A model generated the notes under the pieces. The model was not told the origin of the DNA, ran no database searches, and saw only the letters and a list, made by a program, of their open reading frames with translations. The position numbers and the translations under genes are program-made. DNA of 39,942 nt from Shewanella benthica KT99 (GTDB taxonomy: Bacteria > Pseudomonadota > Gammaproteobacteria > Enterobacterales > Shewanellaceae): assembly GCF_000172075.1 (NCBI RefSeq), contig NZ_ABIC01000038.1, positions 1 through 39,942 on the forward strand. Reading direction: 5' to 3'. Of this stretch, positions 1-10,961 are shown piece by piece. Numbering within the stretch: the first letter of the stretch is position 1; every line of letters begins with the position of its first letter.

Positions 1-347
1 GGCGAACAGTCGGTAGTCAGCACGCCATCTTAGTCATAGACCTGTCAGAAGAAAGAGATCAGCCACAGGTGCTGATCAATCCGGAAATTGTGGCGACTGA
101 AGGTGACTTTATAGGCGAGGAGGGGTGTTTATCTATTCCCGGCTATCGAGCCAAGGTGGCCAGAAGTGAGCAGGTGACAGTTAAGGCGCTGGATCGTACC
201 GGTAAACCCTTTGACATTGAGACTGATACATTCTTGGCCATCGTATTACAGCACGAAATAGATCATCTACAAGGCATAGTCTTTACCGATCACCTGTCGA
301 AACTTAAGCAACAAATAGCGCTAAAAAAAGTGAAAAAATACGCCTAA
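1..347 (+). CDS. def: Peptide deformylase, C-terminal part (gene enters from the left edge)
   Basis: The reading frame is open from base 3, so the 5' end lies outside the window; about 114 residues are present out of the 165-175 usual for the family. The enzyme removes the formyl group from the N-terminal methionine of new proteins, using a metal ion in the cytoplasm. Two of the three family motifs are visible: EGCLS, whose Cys is a metal ligand, and QHEIDH, the HExxH-type motif with two His ligands and the catalytic Glu. The first motif (GxGxAAxQ) would lie just outside the window. The tail is Lys-rich (KKVKKYA). The fmt gene, the usual partner of the main def copy, is not in the window, so this could be a paralogue. 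Its stop codon overlaps that of the convergent kinase gene. Confidence 0.93.
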   Translation, partial: RTVGSQHAILVIDLSEERDQPQVLINPEIVATEGDFIGEEGCLSIPGYRAKVARSEQVTVKALDRTGKPFDIETDTFLAIVLQHEIDHLQGIVFTDHLSKLKQQIALKKVKKYA

Positions 348-1724
348 GCCGCTTTCATGGGAGGCAAGGGTAAGCTAAAGCTGATACATAGCCCTCCTGT
401 GAGATGGTTGCTGGCACTCACTTCTCCCCCCAGTAATTTAAGGCTCTGTTTAACGAGTCCAAGTCCGTATCCCCCCTGACTAGAGTGTCTGGCTTCATCC
501 ATTCTGGTGAAGGGGTTGAAGAGGTTTTCTAATTTGTCGTCCGGGATCCCTGGGCCGTTGTCTGTTATATCTATGACCAGATTGCCATCATTGATATGTG
601 AACTAATGACAACAGTACAGCTTTCTCCCGCATATTTAAGCGCATTTCTCAGCACATTATCTATGGCGCGAATGAGAAAATCGGCGTCAGTCTGGATATT
701 CAAATCGTGGGTAAATTCCGTCCAGGTGATGGTTTGAGACTCTTGTGCTTCAAACTGGATATCTGCCAGGACTCTGGAACGAATATGGCTCAAGGCAACC
801 CAAGCGTAGGTTAATTCCACGTAGGCATTATTGAGTCGACTGTAATCTAAGATACTATTGATAAGGGATGCCATCTGCTGATTTTCTTGCTCTAAGCGTT
901 GTATAAACTTGTGTTGCTCACGACTCGCTTAGCTTCGCTAAGAGATGTAGCGCGATCTCCTGTCTGGCTAAGGGAGTCCTGAGTTCATGGGATACATCCC
1001 TCAGTAAGCGCTTCTGATTTTGCATCGATTGCTGTACTTGCTCCGCCATATGATCGAATTCTGTGGCGAGGTGATAAAATTCAGGTTCTTTAACGGAGAA
1101 ATGCTGGGCGATCCTGGTGTCTAATCGACCACTGGCCAAGGCTTGAGTGCCTAACTTCAAATGCTTAAGCGGCGTAATTAAGTAACGAGTTAAAATGGAA
1201 GTAAATACCAGTAACACAGATATTCCCACCAGAACGCGAATAATCCACAGGCTTTGAGTGAGTTTTTGAGCCGGGTGGAGCTCGGGATTGAGCTGCACCA
1301 CTAAAGTTAACGGGCCATTGATATGGTGGGCATTAGGCAGAGGAATACCTATCAGAGGTTTTCTGACACTGTTGCCCATGGGCAGATGAAGTTGCCGTAT
1401 ATATTGTAATTTAAAGATGAAATGGGGATGCAATGCTGATTTCGTGATGGATTTGAGGTCTTTGTCTAACACATAAACACGGAATGCCTGATTCTGTTCC
1501 CATCTTGTTAATGCTGTTAGAGCTTCCTTGTTAACTAAGTCGGTCGCCTGATTAGCCAAGTGATTAATCTGATCCTGAGTAGATTGAGGCAGAGTTAACA
1601 ATCGATTGATCACAACCCTTTCAATCCCTGTAGCGATAAGTAAAATAGCCAATAAAGATAAGGTAAAGTAACTAAATAGTTTAACTTGCAGACCCGAGAA
1701 TAGACCCGTTATTGGTATGGACAT
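344..1724 (-). pseudogene. Sensor histidine kinase (CpxA-like layout), frameshifted
   Basis: Two adjoining frames together make one membrane histidine kinase. The first (1724 to 918) has a membrane helix near residues 13-35, a periplasmic stretch, a second helix near 160-183, a HAMP region and the phosphoacceptor H-box VSHELRTPLAR. It then stops with TGA right after LLAKLSES. The second frame continues with EQHKFIQRLEQENQQM and carries the N-box (NVLRNALKYA), G1 (DNGPGIP) and G2 (GGYGLGL) of the ATPase domain down to 344. Moving by one base near 918-945 restores a full kinase of about 460 residues. The kinase core would be inactive if the shift is real; a sequencing error is the alternative. 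No response regulator lies beside it, so it would be an orphan. It is convergent with def, with a 4-bp overlap of stop codons. Confidence 0.85.
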
Positions 1725-1903
1725 AATGAACTGTGACTGTATTTGTGGGAATGAGAATTGTTATCAGAGGGTTTTATCTCACACTGATCTATTTTTCTAG
1801 TACCAGAGTGTAAATAGGTGAGCTGTCTCTGTTTAAACATTTTTTCATTTGCTGACCCTTATTCACTTTTTCATGCATGAATAATCCACAAGAGTAAAAA
1901 TAG

Positions 1904-2446
1904 ATGAACTTGGTCTTGTTAACCCATGAAAGAGAAGTCGATCGCCCAACCAACACAGGTTTACTTGCATTAAACGCTTTTCCTCAATGGTGCAGGCGGA
2001 TCATTTGGTCTAGGGTGTCTCCGGATCTAGCCTTGATAGAATTAATTAGCAGCCATAGCGCCGCTGTACTTTTTCCAAGACCTAAACTTCTATGTTTCTC
2101 AGAAGGAAGATGTGATGCAGATGGCAAAGGTGAGCCTGAGCCTATGGAAAACATTCAGGCTCAGCTCTACCTCGAGTACATGCCTGATACGCTCATTATA
2201 TTAGATGCAACCTGGCAAGAGGCCCGCAAGATGATGAGGCAAAGCCCCTATCTTAAGGCTGCGGATAAGTTTGCCTTAACTGAGCAGGCGGATTCAGGTT
2301 TTACGCTGAGACGAAATCAAATAGAGGGGGGCTTGTGCACCATAGAGTGCATCATCGGCCTACTCGAGTTAAAGAGTCGTCATCAAGAGGTTGAGCTGCT
2401 GACACAAGCATTTCATGATTTTCAAGCAGGCCGACAGTCTGGATAA
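1904..2446 (+). CDS. DTW-domain protein, probable tRNA-uridine aminocarboxypropyltransferase (TapT/YfiP family)
   Basis: The protein has 180 residues. The signature is LILDATWQEARKM in the middle, the DxTW core of DTW-domain enzymes, followed by LRRNQIEGGLCTIE, which matches the conserved LR...GLxTxEA stretch. Family members transfer the aminocarboxypropyl group of S-adenosylmethionine to a tRNA uridine (acp3U47 in E. coli TapT). The protein is shorter than E. coli TapT and lacks the N-terminal cysteine cluster of the long form. A TAG codon directly precedes the ATG, so no in-frame extension is hidden upstream. The Shine-Dalgarno match (AAGAG) is weak. It stands alone, convergent with the next gene. 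Family assignment is firm; the exact modified position is inferred from the family. Confidence 0.82.
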   Translation: MNLVLLTHEREVDRPTNTGLLALNAFPQWCRRIIWSRVSPDLALIELISSHSAAVLFPRPKLLCFSEGRCDADGKGEPEPMENIQAQLYLEYMPDTLIILDATWQEARKMMRQSPYLKAADKFALTEQADSGFTLRRNQIEGGLCTIECIIGLLELKSRHQEVELLTQAFHDFQAGRQSG

Positions 2447-2462
2447 ATCTCCATGCTCGGGC

Positions 2463-3143
2463 TTAAATCAAGGTTAAGTACACACAGAGGAAGTGACTTA
2501 CCGCGCCAGCGAGCACAAATAGATGCCATATTGCGTGGTTATAGGGAATGCGTTTACCGACATAGAATATCACCCCAAAAGTGTAAAATAACCCGCCAAG
2601 AATCAATAACTGAAAACCTAGATCTGTCATCGAAGCGATAAGCTCATTCATCACGGTTGCGCACAACCAGCCCATCAATAAGTAGAGGGCAACACTGAGC
2701 TTCTTGAAACGATGAATAAACAGGGTTTTAAATAATACTCCACCAAAAGCCAGGGACCAGATGGCGATGAGGATAATATTAGCCTTGGACCCATCCAGGG
2801 CGATGAGCATCAGAGGTGTATAGGTGCCAGCAATTAAAAAATAGATGGCGCAATGATCGGCAATCTTAAGTCTGTGCTTCCAAACTGGAGAGGAGATCGA
2901 ATGATATAAAGTCGAGCAGGAGAAAAGTAAGACGATGCTGGCACAGTAGATAACCAGTCCAAATAATTGCATGCCATCGAGTGTTTGCTGGCCTTTTATC
3001 AGAGAGAGTGCAAGCCCGATAATACCCGCCACAATACCCAGACCATGGCTTATGCTGTTTGCCATCTCTTCTTTATGACTATAGCCACTGCTATTGACTG
3101 AGACCGTCGATGCTTGCTGGGACAATGATTCTTCTAGTGCCAT
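2463..3143 (-). CDS. Hemolysin III family (TrhA/YqfA) membrane protein
   Basis: This is an inner-membrane protein of the PAQR/hemolysin III family with about seven hydrophobic helices. Diagnostic features are EEMANSISHGLG at the start of the core, STLYHS in the second or third helix, DHCAIYFLIAGTYTP in the middle, and HAIWHLFVLAGAVSHF near the end. These supply the conserved His and Asp residues thought to bind a metal. The role in bacteria is unsettled; links to membrane lipid homeostasis have been proposed for the family, and hemolysin activity should not be assumed. I chose the ATG at 3143 (MALEES), preceded by GGAA nine bases upstream. An ATG five codons earlier (3158) has no ribosome binding site. 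An 80-bp palindromic repeat lies about 40 bp upstream. Confidence 0.88.
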   Translation of the reverse strand: MALEESLSQQASTVSVNSSGYSHKEEMANSISHGLGIVAGIIGLALSLIKGQQTLDGMQLFGLVIYCASIVLLFSCSTLYHSISSPVWKHRLKIADHCAIYFLIAGTYTPLMLIALDGSKANIILIAIWSLAFGGVLFKTLFIHRFKKLSVALYLLMGWLCATVMNELIASMTDLGFQLLILGGLFYTFGVIFYVGKRIPYNHAIWHLFVLAGAVSHFLCVYLTLI

Positions 3144-3183
3144 ATATACCAATTCCATTAAATTTATGGTTAATTCAGAGCTC

Positions 3184-3263
3184 TCTCAGGGCTGTTAATT
3201 CAAGGCGCATTGTTGAGGAAATGGTTATTCCATTTAAGACAATGCAACACAGAAGTCCTGAGA
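3184..3263. repeat. 80-bp imperfect palindrome, Shewanella-type extragenic repeat
   Basis: The stretch folds on itself almost end to end. The outer arms are TCTCAGGGCT (from 3184) and AGTCCTGAGA (to 3263); the inner arms are GCATTGT with ACAATGC, and AAATGG with CCATTT around a TTATT loop. It sits between genes, close to the start of the hemolysin III gene. From memory, similar palindromes recur in intergenic regions of Shewanella genomes, which would make it a REP or miniature mobile element. Only one copy was noticed here, so the repeat status is inferred and the palindrome itself is seen. Confidence 0.6.
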
Positions 3264-4114
3264 ATCTCACGTAGTGCGACTGATGTTTAAAGCCAAGGGA
3301 AAAACACTATATGCTGCGCAAGTGGCTTTCGATATACGACTATATGGATATATGCGGTGGAGTCTAACAGTAAATCCAGCATAAAACCACACTTGAGCGT
3401 ACACGTGTAAGCTAAGTTTATAGCGTCAAAATGAACTTTCTGTCTCATTTGCAATCTGATTTTTATTGATATTGAGTCCAGGATGAAATCTTGGTACTGA
3501 CTGATTCGCTGTCTTTGAAGTGAAATGAACAGACAATGATGAACCACAGGGATGATGTTATTGAAAGCGTTTCGCGTAGAGGAAGTTCTACTTAGTGAAA
3601 ACAAGGAAGAACTGAAGGGGCTAAAGGCGGAGATGTGTGCCGTAAATCTCGATATTCAGTTTGATACCTCCTTCGAGCCGCAAGAGCTGAACCATGAGCT
3701 TATGCCCTTTAGCTTATCCGCTTATGAGCATGTAAATCTTGTAGCTAATTAAGCGCAGAACCTCTTGGCTATTGGTGAGCGTTCTGGTCATTAGCTGTCA
3801 TTTGGCCCTGGTGTTTACCTTAGATATCCTCTGGACCTCCGCTCCCTTGGTATACCCGCAAGCTAATCAATATACCCGAACTAAAACGCTCAGTGAGACG
3901 GATGGCGACTCAGTTGCGGCGGCGTTAACGCGAGCGATAGCAAAAAGAGTGCATAAAAGACCCATTAAGTCATAATGATTATGATGAAATAATTTGATTG
4001 GTTAATCACGAATTCTCAAATTTAATGTTTTATTTAACTTAATAAACCATAAATACAGCGTCTTACATTTGTCTTTGTCATGATATTTTTCGAATTGATA
4101 TCTTTACAAAAGCC
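3264..4114. other. Intergenic region without a convincing gene; two weak small frames
   Basis: About 850 bases hold no recognisable gene. Two plus-strand frames are open. One runs 3552-3752 (66 codons, ATG start, acidic, with no proper ribosome binding site). The other runs 3772-3975 (67 codons from TTG, with a hydrophobic start and a basic end). A minus-strand frame at 3287-3604 overlaps the first and looks random in composition. None resembles a family I know. The region turns AT-rich after 3980, just before the thiamine promoter. It may be a decayed locus, but I cannot identify a parent gene. Confidence 0.4.
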
Positions 4115-4144
4115 TTGTTAACTTTGATGTTTTAAGATTATACT
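4115..4144 (+). promoter_or_regulatory. Probable sigma-70 promoter of the thiamine operon
   Basis: TTGTTA at 4115-4120 and TATACT at 4139-4144 are separated by 18 bp. Transcription would start near 4151, immediately before the first pairing strand of the TPP riboswitch, which is where a riboswitch-controlled transcript should begin. Confidence 0.6.
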
Positions 4145-4152
4145 TCTCGCAT

Positions 4153-4234
4153 CTTGTCGGAGTGCCTATTGGCTGAGACCGTTTATTCGGGATCCGTTGA
4201 ACCTGATCAGGTTAATACCTGCGAAGGAAACAAG
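4153..4234 (+). promoter_or_regulatory. TPP riboswitch (THI-box)
   Basis: All conserved pieces of the thiamine pyrophosphate aptamer are present in order: the P1 strand CTTGT (4153-4157), GGAGTGCC, GGCTGAGA, then CCTGATCAGGTTAATACCTG, GCGAAGGAAACAAG, and the closing P1 strand ACAAG (4230-4234). Binding of TPP is expected to switch off the thiCDEFSGH transcript when thiamine is plentiful. The region between aptamer and thiC (4235-4368) holds the likely expression platform. An additional inverted repeat, GATAATG...CATTATC, spans 4238-4288, without the U-tract of an intrinsic terminator. Confidence 0.97.
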
Positions 4235-4293
4235 CATGATAATGTCCATAAATCGTGTGAATTTCTGTATTCATTTATCGTCATTATCTGTGA

Positions 4294-6345
<2,052 letters not shown>

Positions 6346-6349
6346 TCTG

Positions 6350-7924
6350 ATGGAAAATGTAGAGCCGACTTCGTCGGCTTTAAAGCCTGTTGTTTGGTCA
6401 ATAGCAGGCTCTGACAGTGGCGGAGGTGCGGGTATTGGGGCGGATCTCGCCACCATGAATGATCTCGCTTGTCATGCTTGCACTGTGATCACCACGTTAA
6501 CGGCACAGAGCTCAGTCGCAGTCAATCTGGTTGAGCCAGTATCCGATGAGATGCTGCTGGCTCAACTCGATACCTTGCTACAAGACTTGCCACCTAAAGC
6601 GATAAAGATAGGTTTATTGGCAAATCAGCGGCAGATAGATATTCTGAGTCGTTGGCTTGCCCTGGAACTTGATGATCACAACAAGCGCAGTGGTACTGAG
6701 GTCGCGGTTATTTTAGATCCTGTGATGATAGCCAGTTGCGGTGACCGGTTAGATGAAGATGACAGTCGGCTCGATTTCTCGCCATTTAAAGGTTTAATCA
6801 CCCTGATCACCCCAAATGCCCTTGAGCTCGGTGAGCTGGTGGGTCAAAGCTTAGCTGATATGTCCCAGTATCATCTCGCGGCTCAAGACTTGGCGCAATT
6901 ACTCGACACCAATGTGTTGGCTAAAGGGGGGGGTAAAGGTCCTGCCTGGCGAGCTGATGCGGCCCAAGATATCTTTGTCTGTACTCGCGCCACAGCTTGC
7001 TCTGAAATGCATCAAGGACGTAGTTTCTTGTTATCGAGTCCGCGCGCATCAAACAATAATCATGGTACCGGATGCACTTTAAGCTCCGCCATCGCCAGTG
7101 TGATGGCCTCAGGTTTTGTGCTCCATGATGCTATTGTCGTGGCTAAGGCCTATGTCTGTGCTGGAATAAAACACAGTTATCGTGTGGATGAGGGACCCGG
7201 ACCTTTAGCGCGAACTTCATGGCCTAGAGAGCTGAGTCATTTCCCGACGATCAGCAGCTTAGACGAAGGGCCCTCTCTTCCTGTTGGGATCAAGTTTAAG
7301 ACGATAGGTGAGCGGTTAGGCCTCTATCCCGTGGTGTCTGACTTGCCACTGTTAGCAAGCTTACTCAAAGCCGGGGCGAAAACGATTCAACTTAGGATAA
7401 AGGATGAGAATGATCCTCAGCTTGAGGATAAAATAGCGCACGCCATCGCCTTAGGGCGGGATTATCAGGCTAAGGTATTTATCAATGATTATTGGGAATT
7501 GGCACTCAAGCATAATGCTTATGGTGTGCATCTAGGTCAGGAAGATCTCTATGTTGCCGATCTTAAACGTATTGCTGAAGCACAACTTGCCCTTGGCATA
7601 TCGAGCCATAGCTATTTCGAGCTCTTGCTCGCATCGCAAATCACGCCTTCCTATATCGCACTGGGTCATATCTTTCCAACGACCACTAAGGTGATGCCAT
7701 CTGCGCCTCAAGGCCTGATGAAACTGCAACACTATGTGGACTTGTTTAAAGGCCACTATCCCTTGGTGGCGATTGGCGGCATAGATGCCAGCCGTATAGA
7801 GACCGTGAAGAGAACCGGGGTAGATGATGTTGCCATCGTGAGAGCAGTGACCGAATCACAGCAGCCTGGCGCCGCCTATCTAGCCTTATCCTCTGCCTGG
7901 GAGCAAGCTCATGTCAGTCAGTAA
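6350..7924 (+). CDS. thiDE: Bifunctional HMP-P kinase / thiamine-phosphate synthase (ThiD-ThiE fusion)
   Basis: One 524-residue protein carries two enzymes. Residues about 10-270 are ThiD, which phosphorylates hydroxymethylpyrimidine (phosphate). It shows AGSDSGGGAGIGADL near the start, DPVMIASCG in the middle, and NNNHGTGCTLSSA near 235-245, the ribokinase-type anion hole with the catalytic region. Residues about 322-515 are ThiE, which joins HMP-PP to the thiazole phosphate. It shows TIQLRIKD, VFINDYWELA, YGVHLGQEDL, ALGHIFPTTTK and the barrel-end phosphate loop VAIGGID. The ATG at 6350 follows GAGGG by eight bases and lies 4 bp after the thiC stop. The fusion ties two consecutive late steps together. 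The 3' end overlaps thiF by 14 bp, implying coupled translation. Confidence 0.96.
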   Translation: MENVEPTSSALKPVVWSIAGSDSGGGAGIGADLATMNDLACHACTVITTLTAQSSVAVNLVEPVSDEMLLAQLDTLLQDLPPKAIKIGLLANQRQIDILSRWLALELDDHNKRSGTEVAVILDPVMIASCGDRLDEDDSRLDFSPFKGLITLITPNALELGELVGQSLADMSQYHLAAQDLAQLLDTNVLAKGGGKGPAWRADAAQDIFVCTRATACSEMHQGRSFLLSSPRASNNNHGTGCTLSSAIASVMASGFVLHDAIVVAKAYVCAGIKHSYRVDEGPGPLARTSWPRELSHFPTISSLDEGPSLPVGIKFKTIGERLGLYPVVSDLPLLASLLKAGAKTIQLRIKDENDPQLEDKIAHAIALGRDYQAKVFINDYWELALKHNAYGVHLGQEDLYVADLKRIAEAQLALGISSHSYFELLLASQITPSYIALGHIFPTTTKVMPSAPQGLMKLQHYVDLFKGHYPLVAIGGIDASRIETVKRTGVDDVAIVRAVTESQQPGAAYLALSSAWEQAHVSQ

Positions 7925-8726
7925 TGCCGATTTTCTGCGTTACTCCCGGCAAATTCTATTGCCAGATGTCGGTGAAACGGGGCAGTTCGATCTGTTTCAG
8001 GCACATGTGGCCATTGTCGGTGTTGGTGGTCTGGGGAATCTGGTCGCTCAGTATCTGGCGGCAGCCGGAGTGGGCAAGCTGACACTGATAGATGATGACA
8101 AGATTGAGTTATCTAACTTGCCGAGGCAGCTGCTTTTTAGTGATAAGGATATCGGTGAGTATAAATCAGCGACTGCGGTCCTAAAGCTCTCGAACGCTTA
8201 CCCGGGCTGTAACTTGCAAGCCGTTACCGATAAATTAAGCGAACATAATCGTCAGGACTTACTGGCACACATGGAGCTTGTGTTCGATTGCACCGATGAT
8301 TTTGGCACTCGTCAATTGATCAACTTAACCTGCCTCCAAGTTAAGGCGCCATTAATAACGGCCGCGGTGGCTAACTTCAGTGGTCAGATTTTTATGGTCG
8401 ACATGGAGTCTGCCCCCGATTCGGGCTGTTATGCATGTCTTTTTCCTCAAGACTCTCATATCAGTCAGACCTGCCAGAGTGTTGGCGTCTTAGGTCCTAT
8501 GGTTGGAGTGATGGCATCCATGCAGGCGCTGCTTGGGATGAATTTACTCTTGGGGATCCCGGTGCCGACGGGGAAGTTACTCAGGTTCGATGGCCGAGCA
8601 ATGCAGTGGCGTGAGGCGAGCTTGAGTCGAGATCTTCAATGTCATGTGTGTGGTGGACGAGTGGAACAGCCCAGGAGTCAATCCCAGATACCTGATTCAA
8701 GCTTACTTTGTGAAGGGGGTCATTAA
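7911..8726 (+). CDS. thiF: ThiS adenylyltransferase ThiF
   Basis: ThiF is an E1-like enzyme that adenylates the C-terminal glycine of ThiS so that sulfur can be loaded for thiazole formation. The 271-residue protein has the nucleotide loop GVGGLGN near residues 37-43, the LIDDDKIELSNLPRQ stretch that holds ATP and Mg (E1-family Asp and Arg residues), and DCTDDF in the middle. A CxxC pair (CYACLF, near 172) and a C-terminal CHVCGG (near 243) form the structural zinc site. Length is slightly above that of E. coli ThiF (251). It overlaps the end of thiDE and shares TAATG with thiS, so the operon is translated as a coupled unit. Confidence 0.95.
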   Translation: MSVSNADFLRYSRQILLPDVGETGQFDLFQAHVAIVGVGGLGNLVAQYLAAAGVGKLTLIDDDKIELSNLPRQLLFSDKDIGEYKSATAVLKLSNAYPGCNLQAVTDKLSEHNRQDLLAHMELVFDCTDDFGTRQLINLTCLQVKAPLITAAVANFSGQIFMVDMESAPDSGCYACLFPQDSHISQTCQSVGVLGPMVGVMASMQALLGMNLLLGIPVPTGKLLRFDGRAMQWREASLSRDLQCHVCGGRVEQPRSQSQIPDSSLLCEGGH

Positions 8727-8968
8727 TGAGCCACAAAATATCCGCGAGTAATCGCAGCGAAACATCAATCAAAGTCATGCTCAACGATGAGCAGATTTTC
8801 TTATCCAGTGGTTTGAATGTACCAGGATTACTCCAGTTGCAAAATATTGCCGCCAGTTCCGTTGCACTGGTACGTAACGGGCAGGTATTGCCTAAGTCAC
8901 GCTGGAAAGAGACCTTGTGTCGTGATGGCGATCAATTTGAAGTATTTGCCCTAGTGGCGGGAGGCTAA
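8726..8968 (+). CDS. thiS: Sulfur carrier protein ThiS
   Basis: ThiS is a small ubiquitin-like carrier of 80 residues ending in VAGG. The terminal Gly-Gly is adenylated by ThiF and converted to a thiocarboxylate that gives sulfur to ThiG. The core is [20 protein letters not shown]...[16 protein letters not shown]...[13 protein letters not shown], matching the beta-grasp fold of the family. It is longer than the usual 66 residues because of about 14 extra residues at the N terminus. The start ATG overlaps the thiF stop (TAATG), and thiG follows after one base. Confidence 0.93.
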   Translation: MSHKISASNRSETSIKVMLNDEQIFLSSGLNVPGLLQLQNIAASSVALVRNGQVLPKSRWKETLCRDGDQFEVFALVAGG

Positions 8969-8969
8969 G

Positions 8970-9740
8970 ATGTTAACTATTGCCGATCATCAATTTTCAT
9001 CTCGACTGTTTACCGGTACGGGAAAATTTTCAACATCAGCCCTTATGTTAGAGGCGATCACGTGCTCGGGTTCTGAACTTGTCACTATGGCGATGAAGCG
9101 ACTCGATCTGAAAACGGGCAGCGATGATATCTTGCAGCCCTTGTTAAGCAGTGGGGTTAAACTCCTGCCCAATACATCCGGGGCCAGAAATGCCAAAGAG
9201 GCGGTCTTTGCCGCCGAACTCGCCAGAGAAATGTTGGATACGAGCTGGATAAAACTTGAGATCCACCCCGATCCTAAGTATCTGATGCCGGATCCTATCG
9301 AAACCTTGGAAGCGGCTAAGATCCTCTGTGATAAAGGCTTCATTGTCTTGCCCTATGTCCATGCCGATCCGGTATTGTGTCGTCGACTCGAAGAAGTGGG
9401 TTGCGCCGCTGTGATGCCATTAGGCAGCCCTATCGGATCTAATCAAGGCCTAGTAACAGAGACCTTTCTGAAAATGATCATCGAGCAAGCCAGGGTGCCT
9501 GTGATCGTGGATGCCGGCATAGGTGCGCCTTCTCAGGCGACACGTGCCATGGAGCTTGGCGCCGATGCTGTACTGGTCAATACTGCTATCGCCAGTAGCC
9601 GGGATCCGGTAGCCATGGGTCGCTGTTTCGCCTCAGCGGTACAGACAGGAAGAGACGCTTATCTCGCCGGCTTAGGTCATGTGAACTCGGTCGCGAGTCA
9701 AACCAGTCCATTGACGGGGTTTCTTAATGACACAATGTGA
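8970..9740 (+). CDS. thiG: Thiazole synthase ThiG
   Basis: ThiG condenses deoxyxylulose 5-phosphate, dehydroglycine and ThiS-thiocarboxylate sulfur into the thiazole phosphate. The 256-residue barrel protein is full length. It has FTGTGKF at the start, WIKLEI, in which Lys95 is the Schiff-base lysine, [19 protein letters not shown], and [31 protein letters not shown], the phosphate-binding end of the barrel. It starts one base after the thiS stop and precedes thiH, its partner that supplies dehydroglycine. Confidence 0.97.
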   Translation: MLTIADHQFSSRLFTGTGKFSTSALMLEAITCSGSELVTMAMKRLDLKTGSDDILQPLLSSGVKLLPNTSGARNAKEAVFAAELAREMLDTSWIKLEIHPDPKYLMPDPIETLEAAKILCDKGFIVLPYVHADPVLCRRLEEVGCAAVMPLGSPIGSNQGLVTETFLKMIIEQARVPVIVDAGIGAPSQATRAMELGADAVLVNTAIASSRDPVAMGRCFASAVQTGRDAYLAGLGHVNSVASQTSPLTGFLNDTM

Positions 9741-9758
9741 ATTTATCGGGATATGCCC

Positions 9759-10874
9759 ATGAGTTTCCTATCCTATCTTCAGGGGCTCTCCCGGGGAAAA
9801 TTGAAATTAGCCCTCTATTCGGCCACGAGTGATGATGTGGAACGTGCACTCAATTCAGCCGAGGGGGATCTCAATAGCCTACTCGCGCTGTTATCGCCCG
9901 CCGCAGAACCTTATATCGAACAGATGGCTCAGCAGTCGGTTCGGCTGACAAGGCAGAGATTCGGCGCCAATATAGGCATGTTTTTACCCCTATATCTGTC
10001 GAATTTATGTGCCAACGAGTGTGATTATTGTGGTTTTAGCATGAGTAATAAGCTGAAACGCAAGACATTAAATGGCTCGGAACTCGAAGCCGAGATGGCG
10101 GTGATTAAAAAACTAGGTTACGACTCCATCTTGTTAGTCTCCGGAGAGCATGAAACCAAAGTCGGCATCGATTACTTTAAACAGGTTTTACCTCAGGTTA
10201 AGAATCAGTTCAGTTATTTAGCCATGGAAGTGCAGCCATTGGCCGAGCATGAGTACGCTGAGCTGGTGGGACTGGGTCTCGATGCCGTGATGATATATCA
10301 AGAGACTTATAATCCCCAGACCTATGCCAAGCACCACACCCGAGGCAAGAAAAAGGATTTCGCCTATCGCTTAGATACCCCTGAGCGTGTTGCCAAAGCC
10401 GGGGTAGATAAGGTTGGGCTCGGGGTTCTGTTTGGCCTGGATGACTGGCGCTTGGATGCACTCTTGTTAGGCCATCACCTTGCTTATCTTGAGTCTAAGT
10501 ATTGGCGTACCCGTTACAGTGTCTCATTGCCTAGATTGAGGCCTTGTACAGGTGGGATAACCCCTAAGGTTGAGTTGACCGATAAGGGCTTAGTGCAACT
10601 TATCTGTGCTTTCAGGCTGTTTAATCAGCAGCTGGATATTAGTTTGTCGACTCGGGAAGCGCCACAACTCAGAGATAACCTGTTTTCACTGGGGATAACC
10701 AACTTAAGTGCCGGCAGCTCGACTCAACCCGGCGGTTATGTCAACCCGGATACTGAGTTAGATCAGTTTGAGATCAGTGATGATAGAAGCCCGGCTCAGG
10801 TGAGTCATGCGATGAAGCAAAGGGGATTAAATCCGGTGTGGAAAGATTGGGAGTCGGCCTGGATAGGGAGGTGA
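9759..10874 (+). CDS. thiH: 2-iminoacetate synthase ThiH (radical SAM tyrosine lyase)
   Basis: ThiH cleaves tyrosine to p-cresol and dehydroglycine (2-iminoacetate), the glycine-derived precursor used by ThiG; this is the oxygen-independent route, and no thiO is present in the window. The radical SAM cluster is CANECDYC (C84, C88, C91 counted from the chosen start), followed by the family blocks LLVSGEH, MEVQPL, YQETYNP, GLGVLFGLDDWR and SLPRLRPCTG. I chose the ATG at 9759 because CGGG lies eight bases before it; the ATG at 9753 is too close to that site. The length (371) fits the family. It is the last gene of the thiamine operon; I saw no clear terminator directly after it. Confidence 0.97.
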   Translation: MSFLSYLQGLSRGKLKLALYSATSDDVERALNSAEGDLNSLLALLSPAAEPYIEQMAQQSVRLTRQRFGANIGMFLPLYLSNLCANECDYCGFSMSNKLKRKTLNGSELEAEMAVIKKLGYDSILLVSGEHETKVGIDYFKQVLPQVKNQFSYLAMEVQPLAEHEYAELVGLGLDAVMIYQETYNPQTYAKHHTRGKKKDFAYRLDTPERVAKAGVDKVGLGVLFGLDDWRLDALLLGHHLAYLESKYWRTRYSVSLPRLRPCTGGITPKVELTDKGLVQLICAFRLFNQQLDISLSTREAPQLRDNLFSLGITNLSAGSSTQPGGYVNPDTELDQFEISDDRSPAQVSHAMKQRGLNPVWKDWESAWIGR

Positions 10875-10961
10875 TACCATTCTTGGATACGTTTAACTGT
10901 ACTTTTATCTGCTGCTGATTGATAATTGAGCAAACATCAAGTTAATGTTGGAGCTAAAGGT

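Noticed and set aside
1725..1903. Cys-rich reading (ATG AAC TGT GAC TGT...) considered as the missing N-terminal zinc cluster of the DTW protein
   Set aside because: It is not in frame with the DTW gene and a TAG codon directly precedes that gene's ATG.
3287..3604. Minus-strand open frame of 105 codons
   Set aside because: It overlaps another open frame, has no ribosome binding site and no recognisable motif; its composition looks random.
4238..4288. Inverted repeat GATAATG...CATTATC read as a transcription terminator of the riboswitch
   Set aside because: The stem is AT-rich and no T-run follows it, so the ribosome-binding-site hairpin downstream is the better expression platform.
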